Shown here in pieces: positions 47,606-59,700 of a stretch of DNA of 64,000 nucleotides. Positions within the stretch are counted from its first letter, which is position 1. Each line of letters starts with the position of its first letter. Source of the stretch: Rhodotorula mucilaginosa (lineage: Eukaryota; Basidiomycota; Microbotryomycetes; Sporidiobolales; Sporidiobolaceae); the NCBI GenBank assembly GCA_034406715.1, contig CP137870.1, positions 496,001-560,000 of the forward strand. The letters run 5' to 3'. The translations under genes were made by a program, and so were the position numbers. Below the pieces are notes generated by a model. That model was not told where the DNA came from. It saw only the letters and a list, made by a program, of their open reading frames with translations, and made no database searches.

Positions 47606-49570
47606 TCAAGCCGGACTGACCTCTCCCTTCGCCCACGCCTCGAAGAAAGTTCGGCGCTGTGTGACCGGCACGCCTCGGCACGACGTCAAGTTGAGCTGTA
47701 CGAGGTTGGGACAGGAGTTGAGCACGGTCGAGAGGAGGCGGGCTATCGCGCACGAAGGAGGCATCCGGATGAAGAGGTCAGCTTGGTACGAACGCGTCCG
47801 ACCGGTGAGCAGAGTTGCTCACTCGAGATGCGCGTCTCGGCAAGATGCAAAGAACGCAAGTCGTGACAGGCGCTGATCGCACCCGCCGCATCATCGGTGA
47901 TCCTCGACGAGTCCAGGACGAGCGTTTGGAGGCGAGGCGGTTCGTACGAAATCGAGGGGTCCGGATCGCTCTCGTCTTCGATTGGGGGTAAGAGCCCTTC
48001 GAGGTGATACGATTCGACTGGCAGGGTCAAATCGAGAAACTGGCGCCGAGCAGATACGTCAGGGGGCGGCGTCAACCGCAGACTAAGTAGAGGGCGAGTG
48101 AGTGCTCACGGTGCATTTCCGGCCGATCACCTCGACGAAGCGACTGAGAGGCTGCTCGAGCTTGCCCAGCCCCCAGTTCTGGAAGAGCGAGACTTTCTCG
48201 AGGCCGTCCAACTTTTCGAGGGACGGCATAAGCTTGGCGAGGACCGCGTCGGTCAGCCCGGGCGCCTTGGTCGAACTCGCCGGGAGACTGCCGAGCTTGA
48301 GCGTGCTGAATCGGCGACGTTCTTCGTCAGGCCGTTCCGCCAGAGGATCAAGGAATCCTTGCAGAGTGGCGGGTGTGAGCGGCAAGCCCGAAGCCACGAG
48401 CTTGGTGAGCTTCCATTCGGGGAGGGTGTGCAGCGCGGAGGAGATAAAGTCGAGCGTTTTGAGGTTCGAGTAAGAGACGTCAAGTCGCTCCAAGGACGGA
48501 GCGCAGAGAGAGAGGAGCCGCCCGATCGAGGCATCTGTGAACTCGGTCGATCGGACCTTGAGCGTCCGCAGCCGGCTCAGCGGAGCGTGGCGCCACCCGA
48601 GGGCTGCGTCTGTCGCGTCGGTGATCCACTTGGATACGTTTCGCTCGTTCTGTGACGCATCTCGAGCGTCAGTGGAGTAGGACGATTTGAACTGAGCGCG
48701 GTCCCGACTCACCAGTCCTTGCACGTTGGCGAGTTTGAGTACCTCGAGGTTTTTGCACCGCGCCAAGAGGGATGTGAGACCCTTAATCGTGACGGCGGTG
48801 AGGCTGAGATTGACCACTCGGAGACGGTCCTCGCTCGCCTTGGACAGCGCCACCAGGGTTTGATCGCCGATTTTCGTGCAGCCTTTAAGGTTGACGATTT
48901 CGAGGGTCGGTAGCTGTGCGACCACCTTTGCCAGTATCGGATCTCGCAAAGCGACGTGACCGCTCAAGTCGAGTTCGGTGAGGCCTGTGCAATGCGGGAT
49001 TCGCGAGACGAGGAGCATCGGCGCCGCCATCCCGCTGAGAGACAAACGGGTCGTGTTGGGGTGAAAGAAGAGCATCGCGATCGACATGACCGAGACGCCT
49101 GGATCGGATGGGTCGTCGAAGCTGGTTGAAGTTGTCATGTCGAGGACGAGTCGCATCAATCGATTCGCGACATCGACGGGCAGGTTCTGGATGAACGTCC
49201 GGAGATGCCGCGCGTCTTCAACCCTGCCCGAATCTCGTTCCGGGTCCCATCCTATGTTGGTGTTGCCTTTAGACGGGCTCGCCGCAGGTTGATCTCGCGC
49301 AATTCGCACGGATTCATACAGCCCGCGAGCCGCGACCTGCAGACTCGTCTCCCTGAGCGACCGGACGCCGTGCCGGACTGGCCGCACGGCCAAGTACGAC
49401 GCTCCTCCGCCCGCGCGTTCGGCGAGTGCCTGGGCTTGTGCCAGGCGCGGCGAGGCGGCGGCGGCATCGTCGGCGGAAGGGGCGCCGATTCCGGCGTTGC
49501 GGTAGCGTTTCGAAGGCCGCGAGGATCTCGTCGAGCCTCCGCTTGTTGTGATGGACCGCTTTGGCGGCAT
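47606..49570 (-). CDS. Leucine-rich repeat protein of unknown role
   Basis: The gene starts MPPKRSITTSGGSTRSSRPS, a basic Ser-rich tail, and ends in QLNLTSCRGVPVTQRRTFFE plus AWAKGEVSPA. Between them are about ten LRRs: NTTRLSLSGM, LTELDLSGHVAL, LEIVNLKGCTKI, LRVVNLSLTAV, LEVLKLANVQGL, LRTLKVRSTEF, LERLDVSYSNLKTL, KLTKLVASGLPL, LQTLVLDSSRI, LRSLHLAETRI. RHLRTFIQNLPVDVANRLMR before the repeats sits where many fungal LRR proteins have an F-box-like segment, but a clear F-box is not seen. It could be an SCF receptor or a Rad7/AMN1-like cysteine-type LRR protein. The spacing and the closing LTSCRGVP motif resemble other basidiomycete F-box/LRR proteins. It lies 142 bases from TTC1, in the same direction. 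Confidence 0.78.
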
Positions 49571-49712
49571 CTAATCGGTCTCTGTGCTCGCCCAGGGAAC
49601 TTGGAAGAGACAGGCCATCGACTGATGTCACTTCCGCGTGAAAGCCTCGAGCCGGTGATTTTCCTTGCATAGCGAAAGAGCGGAGCTATATGAACCGTTA
49701 TGCAAATCTCCC

Positions 49713-51002
49713 CTACTGCTGGAAAGACAGCCCGTAGCCTCCGTTTGGCTGTTCCTGAAGCTTGAAATTTTCCGTCGACAAGCCGAATTTGCCTGCACGC
49801 ATTTGTCACCCTCAAAGCGTCAGCGTACTCGTCTCTTGAGCTGACGGCGCTGCGACACGAAGATAGACCGGAGCAAGAGCTTACCGAGCACCATGTTGCC
49901 GAGATCTTTGAGTTTGCCGAGTACCTCGTCCTTCTCTTTCTCTTGTTGCACCTTGATCTGCTCTGGCAGCCGCCGTTTCGCCTCCTTGATCCGAGGTGCG
50001 AGCGACGGCGGTGTGGCGGATAGCGTCTCCAGTCTGTTCCAATCTGTAGTGCAGCGTTGGTCAGCCTGTGAACCGATGCGTCGAAAGGGAGAAAGCAGGA
50101 GGTGGCGTACCGTCCAGTGCCGACTGCAGGCTGCCCCATCTTCCTATGGCTTCATTCGCTGTTGCACGACGGTGTATTGCCTTGACGTAATCGGGTTTGC
50201 TCTCGAGAGCTGCGGTATTCACTGTGGTCAAGCGCAGCTGTGGGAGAGACTTTGCGGCCAAGAACACTCACCTTCGTCGCAAGCCGTGACGACGTTTTCC
50301 CACCGTTGCTGTAGAGGCTCGAAGTATCAGCCGGCAGTCACAGCGCGACTGAGGCTCCGAACGAATAACTCACCAACTTGAGGTAGCACGCTGCGACGTT
50401 GGCAGACATCATCGCGTGCAGTTCGCGGCATTCTTCCCACTCGGCGCGCTCCTCCTCGCTCATTTCGTGTTGTAGCGACGCCTGGTTGTCTTGGCTTGCC
50501 TGCAACTCCTTCTCCTTGCCCTTGACGCTGACACTCCTGCCATGAGCGCGCGTGTCGGGGAGTTCGGCGAGCCCTTCGCGGTACGACTCGATGGCCATCT
50601 GCCATCTCCCCTGACCGAACTCGACATTGCCGAGGTTCTTGAGCTCCTTTGCGCGGTTCAGCAGGTCCTGTGTGCCCACCGTATGTTGCCCCGGGTGAGC
50701 GATCATTCAACACCACCTCGCGCGTTCCTCCTCCGATCACTCGACCTCGGTCGTCCTTGATTGTACTTGGCACAGTTCGGGGGCGGGGCAGTGGCGTCGA
50801 AGAGCCGGGAACTCACGCGTAGATCTGATGGCGTCCACCAGGTGTCGGCTTCGGATCCCGAGTCTTCGGGCTCGTCTTGATTGCGGTCGACTTCATCATT
50901 CCGGTCCGCCGCCGCTTCCCGCACGTCCGCCGGTCCACCAAGAGAGCTGGGTCCTGGAGCCGTCTCGTCAGAGAGCTCGACAAAGCGCTGATCTTTGGTC
51001 AT
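49713..51002 (-). CDS. Tetratricopeptide repeat protein 1 (TTC1) homologue
   Basis: The gene starts MTKDQRFVELSDETAPGPSS with an acidic N-terminal tail. TPR1 covers DLLNRAKELKNLGNVEFGQG and RWQMAIESYREGLAELP; TPR2 is HAMMSANVAACYLKL joined to QRWENVVTACDE; TPR3 is ALESKPDYVKAIHRRATANE and AIGRWGSLQSALDD. WNRLETLSATPPSLAPRIKE and a basic helix follow, then the family end VLGKLKDLGNMVLGKFGLST, ENFKLQEQPNGGYGLSFQQ. That last block is diagnostic for TTC1, a small co-chaperone that binds Hsp70/Hsp90 tails and in animals Ras/G-alpha. Introns split the TPRs. About 40 residues between the helices of TPR1 and TPR2 (RSVSVKGKEKELQASQDN) are an insertion. Confidence 0.88.
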
Positions 51003-52028
51003 GCAGAAGGTGGGAACGAAAGCTTATATGCTCATCCCTGGCCTGGAAGACGATGATGACGCCAGCCAACTGTTCCTCGTTTCTCGACGCTGCTCGTTCC
51101 CGCCACGGACCTCGGACGCATATGGCATATGTACATTCTTGCAGGGAATGCGGCTATGCACTCGAGCATGGCGCTGCACAGCGCCGCACGCACCCCGCGA
51201 CTCGCGCGAACAACGTCTGGCGGCCGGTTGGGTCTTGTCCTCTCGTTCGCGGCAGGAGCTGAGGCCGACGCTCTCGATCATACGGACGGCAATCGAGTCG
51301 CGGGTACTTGCGCGTGCGCTGCAAAGAGCCTCCGCTTGAAGCTTGCCGGGTCATGATCGCGACCGAGATTGGCGGTTAAATGCGCTCTAACTGCTTTCGT
51401 TCAGAGTAAGGATGTCTCTCTTGTTGTCCGCGTCCTTTCACGTGCCTGCATCTCTAGCCTGCAGAACAACCGCGCATTTCCTTCGGAGCGAACAAATCCA
51501 ACTGAGACGCGAAGTCCGTGCCCGAAAGGGAAAATTCGACAACCTCTTTCCGGATGCGGAGCGTCTTCCATCGCGCATCTCTCCACTTGCGGTGTCCTCC
51601 TTTGACCGAGTTGCCAGTCGGAGCCTTAATGTCGAGATTGCTTCTATCCAGAAGAGGCATCTGTTTTGCGCATCAGGCGTCAATTCGACAGCGACAACGG
51701 CCGCGATGTGCATTCTCCGGCGAAGAATGAATGCGCGACCTTCCCAAACTGCTCCCGACTGAACCTCGCGCTTGTCCCCCAGCGACCTCGGAGGATCGCT
51801 TGCAGTCTTTCTGGCTCTCTCTGCTCCCCTTGTTCTCCCACCGACCATCCCAGCCAGGGCGACCGACGTTCCTCCCTCTCTCCTATTTCGTCCTCGCTCC
51901 TCCTCCGCTCCAACATCTCTTGACCTCCGGCAGGCCAGGATACCATTCGGCCAAGCGCTTGCTCTACTGCGTTATCCTCCAGTACCAATACTCCGTTCGG
52001 CGCTACCCGGACTCGACCGTCGCCGACC
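51003..52028. promoter_or_regulatory. 1-kb divergent intergenic region upstream of TTC1 and the secreted protein
   Basis: This is the longest promoter-like gap in the window outside 36589-38179. The 250 bases before 52029 are very C/T rich, likely the leader of the secreted protein gene. The middle (about 51360-51700) is AT richer. The large space suggests regulated expression of the secreted protein. No RNA gene or repeat is seen. Confidence 0.45.
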
Positions 52029-54991
52029 ATGCTGGCAACCTCTTTCACCTCTGCTCTGGCCGTCGCCTTGGTCGCATTCTCGCCGCTCGCCGCCGCCCTT
52101 CCGCGCCCGGTCACGCAAGAACCGACTCGAACATCCTTGTACCGTCGGGCGACGTCGACTCCGGTCGCCCAGCTCACTCCGCCCACGTTCCTCGATGGTG
52201 AGGCCGTTCGCTCCATGTTGACGTCGATGGAGTCGTCGATGGCCGAGCGTTCCCTCGCCGCGCGCGACTATGGTCGTCATGCCCGACGTGCGACGACCGC
52301 ATGCGTCGACTCATCGGCGAACGACACTCTGATCTCGTCCCTCTTCCATTACGGCGGTCCCGGCACCGTCGTCGAGCTTTGCCCGGGTGCCACCATCAAC
52401 CTCGACAACGCCGTCTTCTTTTCCGCCGCCAACCAGGTCTTGACTACCCAAGGTGAGTACAGGATTTGAGCGATCCTTGCTCCGAAGCTCTGAGATCGAG
52501 AGAACTGACTCAATTTTCACTTTTCTTTTTTTTGCCACCGTTTTCCAGGCAACCCGACTGGGGACAGCCGAGCTACCCTCGTCGTCAAGGGCAAAGATCA
52601 GTCTGTCGCGATCTACTCGGCCTGCCAGGTGTGCGACAACATCTCCATCCAGAACGTCCAGGTCTATGGCTCTTGGCTCGAGATGGGCTACAACGGCGGC
52701 GCCGGACTCGTCGAAATGGGCGGCAACACGTTCGGCCAGACGATCAAGAATTCCAAGCTCATGTACCCTCGTGGATGGAGTGCGGTGCATGGTATCGGTA
52801 CGTTGTGTTTCGGATCTCAACGTGCGTGGAAGTAACATACTGACAGCCGAATCTCCCGGACTTGCAGAAGGTGACCCGACTGCCGACGGCCGCCGGTGCT
52901 CGAGTATGCAAATTCTGAACAATGAGATCGGGCCGTCAGGCGCCGGTCCGAACCCTGGTACCCTCGACGGTCAGTGGGCCGACGGCATCTCCATCGCCTG
53001 CAAGCAGTCGACGGTCTCGGGCAATATCATCACCGACACGACTGATGGAGGTGAGTAGCTTCCCCTTCTCTACGGGTCGTCGTCTACACCTGATGCTGAC
53101 GCACAGCGACCATCCCACCTCCAGGTATCGTCATCTTTGGCGCGCCCGGCTCCGTGATCTCCGGCAACACGATCGTCGCTGCTACCCGCGGCGCGCTCGG
53201 CGGTATCAACGCGGTCGACTACAACCCGTGGGGCGGTACGTTCAAAGATGTCGTCGTCGAAGGCAACACGTTCCACGCGGCCGGCGCCATGATGAAGGTC
53301 GGCATCGCGATCGGCGGCATGACTTGGGGCTCGGACAACCGCACGGCCGCGCGGACCTACGGTGGCTCCTTCCGGAACAACGTCTTCAAGACTTCCGGCT
53401 CCGGCTACTTCGGGTGCGCTTCTGAAGGTCCAGTTCTCGCCGTCTCGATGTCTCGGAGCTGACTCCGCGCCTTCCATCCACTCAGTTTCGCAATTTCGGT
53501 TGCCGGCCACATGAACGCAGAAATCAGCGGCAACACGGCGTCGGGTGCGAGCTTCGGCGGCAAGAGCAGCCAGTGGTGTGTGCAGCACATCCTGCCGCCG
53601 ACTCCGCAAGCCTTCATCTACGACCAGTACACGACCCCGGGCACGAACATGCAGGACAACTTCTACGAGGCGCCGATCGTCTTTGCCATCTGCCAAGTCG
53701 AAGGCGGCATCGCTACCACCGGAGTCCCGCCTGCAACTGGCATGATGCTCTCCGGCTCGCCCAAGCCCGCCAACACTTTGAGCTCGGCCCTTCCCTCCTC
53801 GGCGAGTTCGACCGTGTCGTCGTCTGCGTCGGCTTCGACGGCTTCCTCGGCTAGCAGCAGCGTCGTCTCTTCCGCCGCCAGCAGCGCCGTCTCGTCGGCC
53901 GCCAGCAGCAGCGTCGTCTCGTCGTCGGCCAGCAGCAGCGCCTCGTCCTCGGCGACCAGCAGCTCGGACGCGATCCCGACCGACAACGCCAGCAACGGCA
54001 ACGTCGTCTCCTCCAACGTCATCGCATCGTCGTCGACGGTCTCCTCTGCGCTCGCCTCCTCGACCGCGTCGTCAAGTTTTGGCTCGGACTCGTTGTCGCG
54101 GTCAGCGTCGTCTACATTACCCTCTAGTGTAGCTGCGTCGACAGCGTCGTCCGAATCGTCGGCGTCTTCTGCCGTGACCTCCACCGCCTCCTCGGCCGCT
54201 TCCTCGGCCTCTTCCGCCATCTCGTCCGCGTCTTCGTCCGCGTCGTCGTCCGCGATCTCGTCGGCTTCGTCTGCGGCTTCGTCGGCATCGTCCGCTGCGT
54301 CGTCGAGCAAGGTTTCGTCCACGGCGTCGTCCAAGGCTTCGTCTGCGGCTTCGTCCTCCAAGGTCTCGTCGACGGTCTCTTCGAAGGTCTCGTCGACGGT
54401 CTCTTCGAAGGTCTCCTCGACGGTTTCCTCGACAGTCTCCTCGACGGCTTCCTCGAGCGGCGCGTTCTCGAGCATCTCGGCCTCTGCGCCTGCGCTGGCC
54501 ATCGTGCCTCTCGCCTCCGCTTCTTTGAACTCTTCGTAAGTTGATCTCGCCCAGTTTCCATTCGAGCCAGGCTCGGTCGCTCACCAACGATTCTCACCAC
54601 AGCGTGTCGTCCACTTCGGCATCATCGAAGACGTCCTCTTCCGCGCAGTCTCCGGTGGCGACCGCTTCTCAGTGAGTTTGCTCGTTGACCTCTCAGGCTC
54701 GGAAAGGTTTCTCGGTCGCTGACATACGGTGTTCGTCTGAACAGGACGCCCAATCCCGGCGCTCGCCTGACTTGGCTTCAGTACATCCTCTGGCTCGCCA
54801 TCGGCGGACCGGTCGACTCGTCCGGCAAGCCCATCCTCACGTCGAGCACTCACGTCAAGGCCTTCCAGCCGCAGACCTACAACAAATGGTCGCTCGCCGT
54901 CGCGCCCGGAAGTCCGGCCCGTCTCGCTCGTCGGTTCGCCCGCGAGACGCCTTCGGCCCACTTGATGAATCCGTTCGAAGCGACTCGATGA
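52029..54991 (+). CDS. Secreted right-handed beta-helix protein with long Ser/Ala stalk
   Basis: Seven exons (52029-52452, 52549-52797, 52868-53050, 53125-53413, 53486-54535, 54603-54671, 54745-54991) sum to 837 codons. The signal peptide is MLATSFTSALAVALVAFSPL followed by AAALPRP. A pro-like region ends near ARRATTACVD. A parallel beta-helix covers about residues 100-400: VVELCPGATINLDN, VCDNISIQNVQVYGSWLEMG, SSMQILNNEIGPSG, QWADGISIACKQSTVSGNII, IVIFGAPGSVISGNTIVAAT, VVVEGNTFHAAGAM, GSFRNNVFKTSGSGYFGFAI and AEISGNTASG, the pectate-lyase/glycosidase fold. A stalk of roughly 270 residues is nearly all Ser, Ala, Val and Thr. A Cys-free C-terminal region follows (ARLTWLQYILWLAIGGPVDS) that does not look like a GPI signal. 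It is probably a heavily O-mannosylated wall or extracellular protein; the substrate is unknown. Confidence 0.82.
53795..54480 (+). repeat. Ser/Ala/Val codon repeats with 24-base tandem units
   Basis: The stretch encodes SSA, SSV and SSK triplets over and over. Near 54357-54450 a 24-base unit (aaggtctcgtcgacggtc plus tcttcg) repeats at least twice exactly and then degenerates, giving SSKVSSTV units. Runs are strongly biased to TCG and TCC serine codons. Confidence 0.85.
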
Positions 54992-55660
54992 TCAGCATGA
55001 GCCGAGCTTCGTCGCGCCCTCGCCTACGGTCTCTCTCTCCCTCGGTCCTCTCCTGTACCCGCTGTCGACCAGCGTTCTGTGTCAAGTATTGCCTCGGGAT
55101 CTCTTGCTTTCACCTTTCTTCGGGAAAAGGGGCGACCTCGACCTGGTGTCGTCGCCCTTGCGTCTCTGCTATCATTTTACCCCTTCCCGGTTCAGTGCAT
55201 CCCTCGATGGGACAGACACGCTCCGCCTTTTTTGTCGCTCGCTCGCGCAAAGTCACGACGCCCGCTCCATATCATGTATCATACCCACCCTTGACGGCCT
55301 TGTCTAACCCGCATGTAGCATTCCCATACCGTCGACAACTCGACCTGGACCCCCATCGCATACCATGCGTAGCCTTTTGCATACACCTTCTGGCGCGAGC
55401 CGCCTGCAACATAGTCATAATTCACGCGATTCATGGCGCCTCTTTCAGCGAGGTTTGAGAGGATTCGTCTCGAGCGCTTGCGTCTTGACTTGCACGTCTC
55501 GACAAGCAAAAGCTGACCTTGGTGCGAAGAGCGACGCACAATCAAAAGTGGAGGAAGGCGTGGCATCGAAAGCGGCTACAGAGGAGCAAGGCGAGACAAG
55601 AGGAAGGGGTATCGGGCTGGAAGGGGTATACGGATGCGAGGAGGATGGTGCGCAGCAGTC
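54992..55660. other. Convergent 3' region between the secreted protein and ATG12
   Basis: These 669 bases contain two 3' UTRs. Short frames (for example around 55365-55688) show no family match and low third-position GC. No RNA gene is seen. Confidence 0.45.
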
Positions 55661-56300
55661 TCAGCCCCACGCTTGCGTTGAACTATAGTTGACGAGGAGG
55701 TGATTCTCTGTGCCAAAAGACTGCAGAGTGGTAGGGTGTCAGCTTCCCTTCTGAAGAGTGCAGGCGACGTGAGAAGGTGTCACTTTATAAAGGTTTGCGA
55801 CGGTATCGTCGAGCGCCGGAGCAAAAGCCGAATTGATGTACACAAACTGCAACATGAGCTGGAGGTACTTAGCCACTTCAAGGCGCCGAGGGACTGCCGC
55901 GAACAGCCAGACAGCGCAGAGTGTTGCTTACGAGCGGATCACTCGGTTTCCAGCCCAGCTCTTTCCGCAAGAAGGCGGTGACGGTCCGGAACTGATTGCT
56001 AGCCGTGATCTTGTAAAAGTTCTGCTTCATGATGGGCGCATTGCCGGTGGCTTTGAACCGTACGACGACTGCGCAGGAAGTCAGACGGTTCAAGGTGGGG
56101 GTGGGTGAGCGTTCACGGGAGACTAGACGGACACAACCCCCTGGCCGGGACTGACCTTTCGACATGTCCTTTTCCTGAGATGCCTCGAGTGCTTCTCTCG
56201 GCGACAACGGTCCCTTTGACTTGATGGTGGTGGTGGCAGTCGTTCCGGACGATAGAGCCGGCGACGCTCCTCGAGATACGCCGGGTCGTAGAGAAGACAT
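55661..56300 (-). CDS. ATG12: Ubiquitin-like autophagy protein Atg12
   Basis: Four exons (56300-56156, 56068-55932, 55846-55784, 55720-55661) sum to 135 codons. A Ser/Thr-rich N-terminal tail (SLRPGVSRGASPALSSGTTA) leads to VVVRFKATGNAPIMKQNFYK, ITASNQFRTVTAFLRKELGW, KPSDPLFVYINSAFAPALDD, TVANLYKSFGTENHLLVNYS and STQAWG. The ubiquitin fold and the C-terminal Gly preceded by QAW are diagnostic: that Gly is activated by Atg7, passed to Atg10 and joined to a lysine of Atg5. The Atg12-Atg5/Atg16 complex then acts as E3 for Atg8 lipidation. The gene is head to head with KOG1, the raptor subunit of TORC1, over 464 bases. Confidence 0.96.
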
Positions 56301-56764
56301 TCCGGTCGGTTGACAGCACCTGCTAGACAGAGTTAGGACTATCGCGTGTGCGATCAGGGCTATCGGCACAGTAGCAGCGACAGCGAGGAGCGGTCAAGGT
56401 GAAAGAGGAGACGAAGAGCCGGCAGCTGTTTGCTCTCTCGCGTACAGCCGAATTCCGAGGGGTTGCTTCCCTGGATCGGACTCGCTCTTACCAACAAATC
56501 AGTGCCCAGCTCTTAGCACACCCGCGCTCGCAGAGGACAGAAGCCGCTCTTCCGACTTCCCCGCCGCCCACATCTGCAGTCGTCAAAGCGAAGTCTCACA
56601 ACAGCGAACCTACCGAGGGAGCGGCTCGACGAAGTAGGAACAAACAGACAGGCACGGAAGCGTAAAGCTATTCCTGCTCTTCGCTCGCCAGGGCCACGCT
56701 GCTGACGACCGTCAATCGCAGCCGCTCGCCTCTCCAAGTCTGGACCGGTCGCCGTAGACCCGCC
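56301..56764. promoter_or_regulatory. Shared divergent promoter of ATG12 and KOG1
   Basis: 464 bases separate the two start codons. All upstream elements of both genes that lie between them are shared or overlapping. No TATA box is evident; a purine-rich segment (gtgaaagaggagacgaag near 56399) lies in the middle. Confidence 0.6.
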
Positions 56765-59700
56765 ATGGTCCGGCCATCCGATCAGCCAGTGCGCACAGAG
56801 TCGCAGGATTTGTCAGACCTCTCAGACTCGGACGAGTACGACGACCAGGACGAGAATGGCTCGGCCGTCGGCTACCCGCGTCACGAGCAAGAATACGGAT
56901 CAGAGTGGGACGAACCGATAGACGTCGATTCCGTGAGGCGGGCACCAGGCGCACACTTGATTTCCTGCTGCGCACGACTGACCCGCACTTCTCGAACAGA
57001 ACATGCGACACGGCTTTGCAGAGGCGTACTCGTCCGAAGAGTATCTCCAAGTCAGCCTTGTCTACTTCCTCTCTCCCGGACGCTTTAGGAAACCCTGCTA
57101 ACCATTCAGTGCGTGCAGGCCCTCGAGAAGAACTACTTCCTGTACTGGACCGACACACGGCACGAGCGGGCGGGCCTGCCAAAGCCGCAATCGTCGAATC
57201 CCGCGGACCAAAAGATCGACTGGCGGAACCGCGACCGTATCCGGACGGCGTCGGCGGTCCTCGTCGTGTGCTTGCGGATCGGGTATGACCCGCCCGACGT
57301 GATCAAGACGGACCCGTGCGCGAAGCTCGAATGCTGGGTCGACCCGTTCGCGATCGCAAAGGACAAGGCGATGGAGCGGATCGGGAAGAACTTGCAGCAG
57401 CAGTTTGAGAACTTGGCGGCGACTCCCAAGACTCGGTACAAGCAGTACCTCGACCCGCCGATCGAGGACGCGAAAAAGTTCTGCACGGCGGCGCGCAAGA
57501 CGGCCAAGAACGAGCGGACCCTGTTCTACTACAACGGCCACGGCGTTCCCAAACCGACCCCTTCCGGCGAGCTGTGGCTCTTCAACCGCCAGTACACGCA
57601 GTATATCCCGATCTCGCTCGCCGAGATCATCGGTTGGATCGGTAGCCCGGCCATCTACGTCTGGGACTGCTCGGCGGCCGGCAACATCGTCACCAAGGTG
57701 CAGGAATTTAGCGCCAAGCGGGACGCGGACCTGGCGCGCGAAGCGGCAACCGCAGCCGCTCAGGGCGTCGGTCCGGATGGGCAGCCGATCAACCCGGGTC
57801 CGCAGATCCCGAATGTGCCGTTCCGCGGTACGATCCAGCTCGGCGCCTGCCTCGCGCACGAGACTCTGCCGATGACGCCCGACTTGCCCGCCGACTTGTT
57901 CACCTGTTGCCTCACCTCTCCGATCGAGATCGCACTCCGGTTCTTCCTCTTGCGGAATCCGCTCAAGTCGAACCTGGACCTCGACATGCTCCTCAAGATC
58001 CCGGGCAAACTGAACGACCGACGGACGCCGCTCGGCGAGTTGATGTGGATTTTTACGGCCGTGACCGACACCATCGCGTGGAACACGTTGCCGCGGGAGC
58101 TTTTCCAGAAGCTCTTCCGACATGACCTCGTCGTCGCCGCGCTCTTTCGCGGTTTCCTCCTCGCCGAACGCATCATGCGCTTTTACGAGTGCACGCCCAT
58201 CTCGGTCCCGGCCTTGCCGCAGACGCACAATCACCCGCTGTGGGACAGCTGGGACCTCGCGGTCGACATGTGTCTCGCGCAGCTGCCGACCCTCCTCGAA
58301 CACGAGCAGCGATGGCTCGACTCGCTTCCGCCGCAGCCGCCCACTTTGCCCGACCAACCTCCTCCTCCCTTGCCGCCTCCTCCTCCTTCTCCCTACGTCC
58401 ACTCGACCTTCTTCGCCGAGCAACTCACCGCCTTCGAGATCTGGCTCGAGCAAGGGACGGTCGCCAAGCGGAGGCAGCCCGAGCAGCTCCCGGTCGTGCT
58501 GCAGGTTCTCCTGTCCCAGGCGCACCGACTCAAAGCGCTCATTCTCCTGTGCAAGTTCCTCGACCTCGGACCGTGGGCGGTCAACGTCGCTCTCTCGATC
58601 GGCATCTTCGCCTACGTGCTCCGACTTCTACAAGCCCCTGCCGTCGAGCTCAAGCCCGTCCTGATCTATATCTGGGCCCGCATCCTCGCCGTGTACGAAA
58701 ACTGCAAGGAGGATCTCCTGAAGCAGGCGTACCCTTTGACACGGACGGCCGACCAAGCACCTTTTACCTATTTCGTCTCCGTCTTGCACCCCTCCTCGAC
58801 CAACCAACTCCCGCTTCCGAACGTCTCTGAACACCGCGCCATGTGCGCCTTCATCCTCTCGGTCTGCTGCCGCGACTTCAAGCCAGGTCAGGTCGCCTGC
58901 CTCCGCGTCAAGGTCTTCGAATCGTGCCTCGTCCACCTCCGAGACGAGGATCCACTCCTGCGGCAGTGGGCGATCTTGTGCATCGCCATGTTGTGGGACG
59001 ATTTTGAAGAGGCGAAAGGTATGGGCGTGCAGGCGCGGGTCCACGAAGTATTCTGCAACTTGCTGCACACGGATCCGGTGCCCGAAGTGCGCGCCGCGGT
59101 CATGTACGCTCTCGGCACTTTGCTCGGCTCGACTGGCTCCAGCAACCCGGACAAGAAGTTCGGCCGGTCGATCGCGTGCAGCGGGCCAGCGTCCGGTCTC
59201 GCGCCGGGCGAGCAGACGGACGTCGAGCTCGGCGTTGCGATGGCGACGCTCAAATCGTCCTCGGACGGGTCGCCGCTCGTGCGGCGCGAACTCATCGTCC
59301 TCCTCTCTTCGATCGTCAACGAGCACCAAGGTCAATTCGTCATCGCCGCGTACCGCGCGATCGTCCAGCGCGTCGAACAGGCGAACGCAGGCGTTTCGTC
59401 CAGCAGCGGAATCGAAGACCGCATCGCTGCGATCGCTGCGAGCCTCAACGCAGCTGCCGAGAGCAACGAGGGGCCGTCGAACCCGGCCTTCCAGGCGACC
59501 ATGTTCTCCTGCATGTACCAGACGCTCACGCAGCTGACGGCAGACCCGCAACTCGAGATCGCCGAGCTCGCACAGCAGGTCATGGACTACATCTTTGACT
59601 TGCTCTTCGCCTCGCCGCTCGGTCCGACTGCGCGTGCGGTCTTGGCGTCGGCCACGACGGATGTCACTCGCCCGCGGGTGCAGCCGCCACCCGCCCCGGG

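Noticed and set aside
53663-54502. A long minus-strand Asp/Glu/Ala frame opposite the Ser/Ala stalk
   Set aside because: Antisense of TCG/GCG repeats always yields such frames; the plus-strand stalk lies in a multi-exon gene with a signal peptide.
57098-58525. A 475-codon minus-strand open frame opposite KOG1
   Set aside because: It is a shadow of the raptor caspase-like domain, which matches its family residue by residue.
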